NCBI GenBank assembly: GCA_009705185.1
Contig: WLCS01000051.1
Location: 1 to 6,704, forward strand
DNA: 6,704 bases
Origin: Actinomycetota bacterium
GTDB taxonomy: Bacteria > Actinomycetota > Actinomycetes > Nanopelagicales > Nanopelagicaceae
Direction: 5' to 3'
How positions within the stretch are numbered: position 1 is the stretch's first letter; every line of letters begins with the position of its first letter. Positions 1-5,037 of the stretch are shown one piece after another. The position numbers and the translations under genes were made by a program. The notes beneath the pieces are model-generated. The model searched no databases. It was not told where the DNA came from and saw only the letters and a list, made by a program, of their open reading frames with translations.

Positions 1-490
1 CGCCGAGCGCGCGATGGTTGCCAGTCTTGGCAGGGGCGGCGAAGTAGGTCTTTGGATGCCAGCGGCGGGCGAGTTCTTTGATGGATGAAACATCGATGGT
101 TCGGTAGTGCAGGTAGTCATTGAGCGCATGCATATCACGTGCGATGAAATTGCGATCGACGGAAACTGAATTACCTGCAAGTGGAGATTTACCTGGTTCT
201 GTTCCGGCAGATGTTAAGTACTCGAGAATTTGTTCTTCGGCAGCGGCCATAGAAATACCGTTTGGAATTTCTGTAATCAGACCAGAGGCAGTGTGCATTT
301 CGCGAACGAAATCATTCATTGCAGCAAGTTGTCCTTCAGTTGCGTGAATAACTACATCGACGCCTTCACCAATGACATTAAGTTCTGAGTCAGTAACCAA
401 GACTGCGATTTCAACGAGGGCATCGGTTGTTAAATCGAGGCCGGTCATTTCGCAATCGATCCAAATGAGGTGGGGCAGGGCGGCTGTCAT
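1..490 (-). CDS. orn: Oligoribonuclease, C-terminus beyond the window
   Basis: Oligoribonuclease is a cytoplasmic 3'-5' exonuclease that degrades 2-5 nt RNA leftovers, including pGpG, to mononucleotides. The minus-strand reading gives 163 codons from ATG at 488-490, beginning MTAALPHLIWIDCEMTGLDL. Exonuclease motif I is WIDCEMTGL with Asp12 and Glu14. Motif II is GNSVSVDRNF with Asp112. The start of motif III is GNHRAL with His159, so this is the DEDDh class. Tyr129, in the HYRTIDVSSIKEL segment, also fits the family. The last catalytic Asp and the C-terminal helix (family length about 180-200 residues) should lie just past the left edge. The ribosome site before the start is weak (GAG in CCTGAGCCC). 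The gene is divergent from pstC and shares a 108-bp spacer with it that contains a PHO box. The family call is very secure. Confidence 0.96.
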   Translation of the reverse strand, partial: MTAALPHLIWIDCEMTGLDLTTDALVEIAVLVTDSELNVIGEGVDVVIHATEGQLAAMNDFVREMHTASGLITEIPNGISMAAAEEQILEYLTSAGTEPGKSPLAGNSVSVDRNFIARDMHALNDYLHYRTIDVSSIKELARRWHPKTYFAAPAKTGNHRALG

Positions 491-526
491 GGGCTCAGGG
501 TAGAGGCTGCCGGGGCGCGAGCCACA

Positions 527-532
527 ATTAAA
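527..532 (-). promoter_or_regulatory. Possible -10 element of orn
   Basis: On the minus strand this reads TTTAAT, close to TATAAT, and would start a transcript about 30 nt before the orn ATG. There is no good TTGACA-like -35 at the expected distance. That position is occupied by the PHO box at 538-559. The call rests on sequence resemblance only. Confidence 0.3.
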
Positions 533-537
533 GGTTC

Positions 538-559
538 GTTCACCTTCTGTTCACTTTCA
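538..559 (+). promoter_or_regulatory. PHO box (PhoP operator) upstream of pstC
   Basis: Two consecutive 11-nt units are visible: GTTCACC+TTCT (538-548) and GTTCACT+TTCA (549-559). The Streptomyces PhoP operator is built from 11-nt direct repeats with a GTTCACC core, and the first unit matches that core exactly. The pair ends 40 nt before the preferred pstC start. A poor -10-like TACACG lies 12 nt further on at 572-577, which is where a Pho-activated promoter would need one. The site probably drives phosphate-starvation induction of pstCAB. That role is inferred from the match and the position. Confidence 0.82.
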
Positions 560-585
560 GGACTTCTTTTTTACACGGAGTAGAT

Positions 586-591
586 GAAGGA
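586..591 (+). promoter_or_regulatory. Ribosome binding site that favours the inner pstC start
   Basis: GAAGGA stands 7 nt before the ATG at 599-601, which is ideal Shine-Dalgarno spacing. The alternative in-frame ATG at 584 has only ACGGAG ending 3 nt before it, which is too close. A transcript begun from a -10 at 572-577 would start near 583, also favouring 599. Confidence 0.6.
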
Positions 592-598
592 TGTGGCC

Positions 599-1585
599 AT
601 GTCAATCGACGCACCAGCAAAGGCTATTCCGCAGCCTCGCAAGATTACGACCAAGCCGCGTGTATCGGATCAGATATTTCGCGCCATCGTAACGGCGTTT
701 AGTTTTTCAGCACTTGTCATTCTTTCACTGATTGCAATCTTCTTGCTCATGAAGGGTTTCAATACTCTGAAGCAGCAAGGCATCGGATTTATTACTAATT
801 TTGAATGGTCAGTAGTTGTCGATGATGGCGGAGTAGAAACGGCGCACTTCGGTCTGCAGGCGATGCTTATCGGAACAGTGGTCATTTCATTTATTGCACT
901 CTTTATCGCTGTGCCACTTTCAGTACTTACTGCTCTCTTCTTAACTTTCTATGCACCAGAGCGCGTAAAGAGAATTCTTGTCACCGTCGTGGATCTCATG
1001 GCTGCATTTCCATCAATCCTTTACGGACTGTGGGGATTCTTCGTCCTGATGCCAATGGCAGAGTATTGGGCGAAGCTGATTCATAAATGGCTCGGATGGA
1101 TTTATATCTTCGATCTACCGGATCCAATTTATACGCGCTCGCCATTTATCGCGGGCATTGTTCTTTCAGTAATGATTATTCCAATCATCACATCTGTTTC
1201 TCGAGAAGTATTTGCACAGACACCACTAGATCGCGTGCAGGCAGCGTATGCACTTGGAGCTACTAAGTGGGGAATGATTCGCGCAGTTGTTCTTCCATTC
1301 GGCGCCGGTGGTGTTGTCGGTGGATCAATGCTTGGGCTTGGTCGCGCATTTGGTGAAACAGTTGCAGTCTTCTCAGTGCTCAACATTGTTTTCCGCACCA
1401 ACTTCCAGATTCTCTTTACTCAGGGCGGAAACGTTGCGTCCATGATTATTCAGAAGTGGGGAGAAGCAGGTCCTTCTGAAGTCAGCGCGCTGATGGCAGC
1501 AGGCTTAGTTCTCTTCATTCTTACATTGTTTGTTAATTTCTTGGCCAACTCAGTTGTTACTCGCACAGTGAAGTCAGGTCGCTAA
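599..1585 (+). CDS. pstC: Phosphate ABC transporter permease PstC
   Basis: PstC is one of the two membrane subunits of the PstSCAB high-affinity phosphate importer. From ATG 599 it is 328 residues (333 from the in-frame ATG at 584), near the usual 310-330. A basic, Pro-rich cytoplasmic N-terminus is followed by about six hydrophobic segments, near residues 27-51, 92-118, 126-153, 182-201, 236-262 and 297-320. The EAA loop that docks on PstB is VQAAYALGATKWGMIRAVVL (213-232), followed by the family signature GLGRAFGETVAV (246-257). The AAFPSILYGLWG segment in the third helix is also typical of PstC. It is the first gene of the pstCAB unit, preceded by a PHO box, and its TAA is one base from the pstA start. 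The function is secure; the exact start is less so. Confidence 0.96.
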   Translation: MSIDAPAKAIPQPRKITTKPRVSDQIFRAIVTAFSFSALVILSLIAIFLLMKGFNTLKQQGIGFITNFEWSVVVDDGGVETAHFGLQAMLIGTVVISFIALFIAVPLSVLTALFLTFYAPERVKRILVTVVDLMAAFPSILYGLWGFFVLMPMAEYWAKLIHKWLGWIYIFDLPDPIYTRSPFIAGIVLSVMIIPIITSVSREVFAQTPLDRVQAAYALGATKWGMIRAVVLPFGAGGVVGGSMLGLGRAFGETVAVFSVLNIVFRTNFQILFTQGGNVASMIIQKWGEAGPSEVSALMAAGLVLFILTLFVNFLANSVVTRTVKSGR

Positions 1586-1586
1586 T

Positions 1587-2636
1587 ATGTCAACAACAAC
1601 TGTAAAACCAATCAAACCATGGGCAGCTTCTCCTAAAGATCGTGCGATGACCGGTCTTTCATTTTTCCTATCTCTTGCGGTAACTGCGCTGATTGTTGAA
1701 ACCACACCGATGAAAGGCAAGTTGGCGTACTTCTTCCTCTTCTTCCTTTCATGGTTCATCATCGACTCACTTTTTGTCATCGGAAAGTCTGGAACAAAAG
1801 GCGTACGTGATGCCCTTGCCGCAAAAGTAACTTTGCTCGGTGCAACGATTGTTTCTCTCGCTGTATTTTCAATTCTTTGGGCAACAGTCTCACGCGGAAT
1901 TAAAGGTTTGAATTTCAACTTCCTTACAGAGAATATGCGTAACGCGTCACTCTTTGATCCAATCGGCAAAGGCGGAATTCTCCACGCAATTCTCGGAACA
2001 CTTATGCTGATTGCAATCGCTGTCTTTTTCTCTGTGCCGATGGGAATTCTCACAGCGCTCTACCTCACTGAAATTAAAGGCAAGGCTGCACCACTGATTC
2101 AATTCTTAGTTCAGGCAATGTCTGGCGTTCCGTCTGTCGTTGCAGGTCTATTTATTTATGCGGCGATAATTCTTAACACACCGCTTCGTTCTTCAGCTTT
2201 CCTTGGCGGACTAGCGCTCACAATTCTCATGGTTCCAACTGTGACAAGAACAGCGCAAGAGGTACTTAATCTCGTACCGCGCGATCTTCGTGAAGCGGGA
2301 CTTGCGATGGGCGCAACACAGTGGAAGACAGTTGCACTTGTTGTTGTGCCAGCTGCCAGAAGTGGTCTGATTACGGCAACTATTTTGGGTATTGCCCGCA
2401 TCGCTGGTGAAACTGCGCCACTGCTCTTCACAGTCGGCGTATTCGACTCTTACAATTTCAATCCATTCAAAGGTGATCAAGGAACCATTCCAACCGTTGT
2501 GTGGAGAGGGCTTATCGGAGGAACTCCAGAATCTGTGCAACGCGCATGGACCTCGATTATGGTTCTTCTGACAGTAGTTTTGATTATGTTTATTACAGCA
2601 CGTGCATTCGGTACAAAGGCAATGAAGAAGAAGTGA
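1587..2636 (+). CDS. pstA: Phosphate ABC transporter permease PstA
   Basis: PstA is the second membrane subunit of the phosphate importer and pairs with PstC. The protein is 349 residues, about 50 longer than E. coli PstA (296). The excess is N-terminal: two additional hydrophobic segments near 23-38 and 47-65 precede the usual core, in which hydrophobic segments start near 80, 130, 170, 205, 255 and 322. The EAA loop reads [20 protein letters not shown] (234-253), followed by [15 protein letters not shown] (268-282), the PstA counterpart of the PstC signature. [15 protein letters not shown] (175-189) is another conserved stretch. The ATG lies one base after the pstC stop with only a weak AGG at 1576-1578, so translation is probably coupled to pstC. 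The stop TGA (2634-2636) overlaps a possible GTG start for pstB. Confidence 0.96.
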   Translation: MSTTTVKPIKPWAASPKDRAMTGLSFFLSLAVTALIVETTPMKGKLAYFFLFFLSWFIIDSLFVIGKSGTKGVRDALAAKVTLLGATIVSLAVFSILWATVSRGIKGLNFNFLTENMRNASLFDPIGKGGILHAILGTLMLIAIAVFFSVPMGILTALYLTEIKGKAAPLIQFLVQAMSGVPSVVAGLFIYAAIILNTPLRSSAFLGGLALTILMVPTVTRTAQEVLNLVPRDLREAGLAMGATQWKTVALVVVPAARSGLITATILGIARIAGETAPLLFTVGVFDSYNFNPFKGDQGTIPTVVWRGLIGGTPESVQRAWTSIMVLLTVVLIMFITARAFGTKAMKKK

Positions 2637-2674
2637 ATACACCAGTTAAGGAAAACGACGGGAATGGAAATCTC

Positions 2675-3532
2675 ATGAGCGATCAAACTAATAACGCAAG
2701 ACCTTCGTCGTTATCTGACGTCTCGGCAAATCGCGAGCGAAACAAGGTAGGCGGCACTGCGCCACTCGGCACAGGTCTTGAGGCACGCGGTGTGCATGCA
2801 TGGTTTGATAAGCATCACGCGCTCTCTGATGTTTCTCTTGATTTTTCTGCAGGAACAGTTACCGCTCTCATTGGTCCTTCAGGTTGTGGCAAGTCAACAT
2901 TTATTCGCACACTCAACCGTATGCACGAATTTATCCCTAAAACTTCAATGGCAGGGCAAGTTCTGCTTGATGGAAAAGACATTTACGAACCAGGAATCGA
3001 TGTCACAAAGATTCGTTTGCAAATCGGTATGGTTTTCCAGAAGCCAAATCCATTCCCATCAATGACAATTGGCGAAAACGTGCTTTCAGGAATCAAGTTG
3101 GCACAGCTTAAAGTGGATAACCACGACGAACTTCTTGAAGAATGCCTCACACGCGCAGGTCTTTGGAATGAAGTGAAAGACCGCTTAGGTGCTCATGCGG
3201 GTGGCCTTTCTGGTGGCCAGCAACAGCGTCTATGTATCGCGCGTGCATTGGCAGTCAAGCCGAAAGTGCTACTTATGGACGAACCATGTTCGGCACTTGA
3301 TCCAGGATCAACTCTTCGCATCGAAGAAACAATCTCTCAACTTTCTAAGTCAATGACGATCGTTATAGTCACTCACAATATGCAGCAGGCTGCTCGTGTC
3401 TCTGATTACACAGCCTTCTTCCTATCTGACGGTGGCCCGGGACAAATGATCGAAGTCGGCCCAACCACAGAGATCTTCTCTCGTCCTCGCGATGAGAGAA
3501 CCGAAAATTACGTGACAGGCCGTTTCGGTTAA
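2675..3532 (+). CDS. pstB: Phosphate ABC transporter ATP-binding protein PstB
   Basis: PstB is the cytoplasmic ATPase that powers phosphate import through PstC and PstA. From ATG 2675 it has 285 residues. All ABC motifs are intact: Walker [10 protein letters not shown] (67-75), Q-loop FQKPNPFP (Gln122), signature LSGGQQQR (178-185), Walker B VLLMDEP (198-204, catalytic Glu203), D-loop SALD, and His234 in VTHN. KPNPFP and the YVTGRFG C-terminus are characteristic of PstB. A hydrophilic tail of about 35 residues precedes the ABC fold, making it longer than the usual 250-260. The chosen ATG follows a GGAA 5 nt upstream and lies 38 nt after pstA. An in-frame GTG at 2633, overlapping the pstA stop as GTGA, would give 299 residues by translational coupling. 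The open frame extends further into pstA, but that part is not gene-like. No terminator is visible before pstS. Confidence 0.97.
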   Translation: MSDQTNNARPSSLSDVSANRERNKVGGTAPLGTGLEARGVHAWFDKHHALSDVSLDFSAGTVTALIGPSGCGKSTFIRTLNRMHEFIPKTSMAGQVLLDGKDIYEPGIDVTKIRLQIGMVFQKPNPFPSMTIGENVLSGIKLAQLKVDNHDELLEECLTRAGLWNEVKDRLGAHAGGLSGGQQQRLCIARALAVKPKVLLMDEPCSALDPGSTLRIEETISQLSKSMTIVIVTHNMQQAARVSDYTAFFLSDGGPGQMIEVGPTTEIFSRPRDERTENYVTGRFG

Positions 3533-3544
3533 AACGCTCTAAGC

Positions 3545-3599
3545 CTTCACGTTTCGTTAACCGACTGTTAACCATCTGATTGCCTCTCGTTTGCCCCAC
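3545..3599 (+). promoter_or_regulatory. Extended PHO-box array upstream of pstS
   Basis: Five 7+4-nt units follow one another at exact 11-nt phase: CTTCACG (3545), GTTAACC (3556), GTTAACC (3567), GATTGCC (3578) and GTTTGCC (3589). The two central units are identical, and the outer ones share 4-5 of 7 bases with the GTTCACC/GTTAACC core. The central pair alone is a good Streptomyces-type PhoP operator. The outer units are degenerate and could be partly chance. A further CTTAACC at 3615-3621 is similar but out of phase. The array fills most of the pstB-pstS spacer and should give pstS its own phosphate-regulated promoter. Confidence 0.78.
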
Positions 3600-3628
3600 T
3601 CGTACAGATTGCTCCTTAACCAACGGGT

Positions 3629-3634
3629 TATAAA
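3629..3634 (+). promoter_or_regulatory. Possible -10 element of pstS
   Basis: TATAAA, in the AT-rich stretch TTATAAAT, is the best -10-like sequence between the PHO array and pstS. It would start transcription near 3641, at the AAAGG ribosome site, giving a very short leader. No TTGACA-like -35 stands at 17 nt, which is usual for activator-dependent promoters. It lies 29 nt beyond the last repeat, farther than in classical Pho promoters, so the call is tentative. Confidence 0.33.
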
Positions 3635-3651
3635 TCTACGAAAGGCAGACA

Positions 3652-4791
3652 ATGCGCGTTTCAACAATGACAAAGGTAGCTGTTCTAGCTACTGCAGCAA
3701 TGGTCGCTATTGCGCCATCAGCAGTTGCATACAACCTGACATCAGCAGGTGCAACATCAGTTTCATCATTCCTCGAAAAGTGCAAGGCTAGCTACCAAGC
3801 AGATACAAACGACACACTTTCACACTCAGGTGGCGGATCATCAACTGGTAAGACAGCAATTAACTCTGGCACAAAAGATATGGCTTTCTCAGATTCAGCA
3901 AACACAGCAGCACCAGCTGGCGTATTCCATATCCCAGCAGCTGTATGGCCAATCGGTATTGCATACAACCTAAACGGATCAAAGCAACTTCAGCTTTCAG
4001 TTGCAACACTTGCAAAGATTTTCGCTGGTGAGATTACACAGTGGAATGATCCAGCAATCGTTGCAGACGCACAGCGCGTTCGCTCAATTCCAGTGTATGA
4101 AGTTAAGGGTGGAAAGACAGTTCTTGATGCAGATGGTTCACCAAAGGTGAAGTCATACCGCACACTTACAGTTCCATTCACACTTCCAAATAAGCCAATC
4201 ACAGTTATCTACCGCTCAGGTGGTTCAGGTACAACTAACAACTTCATCGCAGCACTTACAGGTTTCGCACCAACAGTGTGGAAGAAGGCTGTTTCAGATA
4301 ACTTCGCAACTTCAAACCCAACTGATATCTCAACAAAGGCTGGTTCATTCCAGGCTGCTACAGGTTCAGATGGCGTTGCAGCACTTGCAGCACGTACAAA
4401 GTACTCAATTACTTATGTTGAAACAGGCTTCATCTCAGCAAACCCAGCTCTCAAGGCTGCAGTTGTTCTTAACAACGCTGGCAAGTCAGTTTCACCAGAT
4501 GTAGCAGGAGCTCAGGCTCAGTTCGCAGATTCAGACTTCAACGAGACAACAGGTCTTGTTAAGTGGAACTACGCATCTAAGTCACCAGCTGCTTACCCAT
4601 TCACTGCTGCAACATATGCAATGGTGAAGTCAAACTACGGTAAGGCTGAAGTTTCAGCAGCTGTGAAGCGCCAGGTTGAATACATGGCGTTTAACTGCTC
4701 AACAAAGGTAACAACAGAAGGAATGATTCCTATCTCTAAGACATCAGATCTTGGTAAGGCAATCCTTAAGTTGACAGCGAAGATCGGATAA
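3652..4791 (+). CDS. pstS: Phosphate-binding protein PstS, predicted secreted
   Basis: PstS captures phosphate outside the membrane and delivers it to PstC/PstA. The 379-residue protein starts at an ATG 6 nt after AAAGG (3641-3645). A Sec signal peptide is clear: basic start MRVSTMTK, hydrophobic core, and a likely signal peptidase I site after AVA26. No lipobox cysteine is present, although most Gram-positive PstS proteins are lipoproteins. Motifs match the E. coli phosphate pocket: TSAGATS (30-36), GGGSST (60-65), FSDSA with Asp81, and YRSGGSGTT with Arg188, Ser192, Gly193 and Thr194. TYVETGF (254-260) is also conserved. A segment near 148-176 is inserted relative to E. coli. Cys44 and Cys349 are the only cysteines of the mature chain and could form a disulfide. 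Codon use is strongly biased to TCA, GCA, ACA and CCA, suggesting high expression. It has its own PHO array and a strong terminator follows. Confidence 0.95.
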   Translation: MRVSTMTKVAVLATAAMVAIAPSAVAYNLTSAGATSVSSFLEKCKASYQADTNDTLSHSGGGSSTGKTAINSGTKDMAFSDSANTAAPAGVFHIPAAVWPIGIAYNLNGSKQLQLSVATLAKIFAGEITQWNDPAIVADAQRVRSIPVYEVKGGKTVLDADGSPKVKSYRTLTVPFTLPNKPITVIYRSGGSGTTNNFIAALTGFAPTVWKKAVSDNFATSNPTDISTKAGSFQAATGSDGVAALAARTKYSITYVETGFISANPALKAAVVLNNAGKSVSPDVAGAQAQFADSDFNETTGLVKWNYASKSPAAYPFTAATYAMVKSNYGKAEVSAAVKRQVEYMAFNCSTKVTTEGMIPISKTSDLGKAILKLTAKIG

Positions 4792-4812
4792 CGAACTTCA
4801 AGTTCTCCAAGT

Positions 4813-4846
4813 AAAAAACCCGGGCCAGCAATGGTCCGGGTTTTTT
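4813..4846. terminator. Strong bidirectional intrinsic terminator
   Basis: A 15-bp stem pairs 4813-4827 with 4832-4846: six A, then CCCGGGCCA, a GCAA loop (4828-4831), then TGGTCCGGG and six T. The only non-Watson-Crick pair is one G-T. The loop is a GNRA tetraloop. The A run before the stem becomes a U run in minus-strand RNA, so the element can end both pstS transcripts and transcripts from the convergent tRNA gene. It begins 22 nt after the pstS stop. Confidence 0.95.
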
Positions 4847-4860
4847 ATTGCGTAAAAGTT

Positions 4861-4881
4861 AAAGAATGCGCGCCATTCTTT
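4861..4881 (-). terminator. Small hairpin, possible weak terminator after the tRNA gene
   Basis: AAAGAATG (4861-4868) is perfectly complementary to CATTCTTT (4874-4881) around a 5-nt loop. On the minus strand the hairpin is followed by AACTTTTACG, a short broken U-run, and it lies 37 nt past the tRNA 3' end. It could assist termination or 3' processing. The stem is AT-rich and short, so it may be incidental. Apart from this hairpin I see nothing between the pstS terminator and the tRNA. Confidence 0.33.
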
Positions 4882-4918
4882 TCGGCGTGATTGGCAAGCA
4901 ATGTGATTATTTCTTGGG

Positions 4919-4992
4919 TGCGCCTGGCAGGAATCGAACCTGCGACCTACCGCTTAGAAGGCGGTTGCTCTATCCGACTGAGCTACAGGCGC
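4919..4992 (-). tRNA. tRNA-Arg (anticodon UCU)
   Basis: On the minus strand a 74-nt cloverleaf is visible. The acceptor stem pairs GCGCCTG with CAGGCGC, with discriminator A. The D-arm region is GCTCAGTCGGATAGAGC. The anticodon stem CCGCC/AGCGG is closed by one mismatched or wobble position and carries loop CTTCTAA. The T-arm is GCAGG-TTCGATT-CCTGC. The anticodon TCT is at 4956-4958 and reads AGA (and AGG by wobble), giving arginine. The 3' CCA is not encoded (CCC follows the discriminator), so it must be added by nucleotidyltransferase. The gene is convergent with pstS and divergent from ettA. Confidence 0.96.
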
Positions 4993-5012
4993 CTGCAGGG
5001 TCGTATGACGCA

Positions 5013-5018
5013 ATTGTA
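5013..5018 (-). promoter_or_regulatory. Probable -10 element of the tRNA-Arg promoter
   Basis: The minus strand reads TACAAT, one base from TATAAT, placed so that transcription would begin about 14 nt before the tRNA 5' end. No convincing -35 is seen 16-18 nt upstream, where the sequence enters the start of ettA. The 45-bp spacer to ettA must also hold any ettA promoter. On the plus strand I find only a poor TATGAC at 5004-5009. Confidence 0.5.
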
Positions 5019-5037
5019 CCCAGTAAGGTTTGTGCCT

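Noticed and set aside
120..347. Plus-strand open frame of 75 codons over the orn region
   Set aside because: It is the opposite strand of orn, whose minus-strand reading carries all expected exonuclease motifs. The plus-strand product is low-complexity and has no recognisable feature.
1574..2053. 159-codon minus-strand open frame across pstA
   Set aside because: It is antisense to the well-conserved pstA frame, has no ribosome site and gives a Ser/Arg/Pro-rich product typical of shadow frames.
2501..2674. Upstream extension of the pstB frame into pstA
   Set aside because: It overlaps the conserved C-terminal part of pstA in another frame, and the extra residues resemble no PstB. Only the last 14 codons, from GTG 2633, remain possible.
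2211..2686. Minus-strand frames of 143 and 69 codons across the pstA-pstB junction
   Set aside because: Both are antisense to pstA and read as Cys/His-rich or mixed nonsense with no domain.
3517..3536. Short inverted repeat CGTTT/AAACG at the pstB stop, considered as a terminator
   Set aside because: The 5-bp stem is too short and no T-run follows, so it would not stop transcription.
3369..3791. Small frames on both strands over the pstB-pstS spacer (3369-3623 minus, 3591-3791 plus)
   Set aside because: They overlap the coding ends of pstB and pstS and the PHO array, have no good ribosome site and show no protein-like composition.
4220..4504. Gln/Ser-rich 94-codon frame inside pstS
   Set aside because: It is a frame-shifted reading of the repeated TCA/GCA/ACA codons of pstS, which creates long CAG/CAA/TCA runs without stops.
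4861..4881. Hairpin with the CGCGC loop read as a regulator-binding palindrome
   Set aside because: It lies between convergent genes with no promoter nearby, so a 3'-end role is more likely. It is retained only as a weak terminator candidate.
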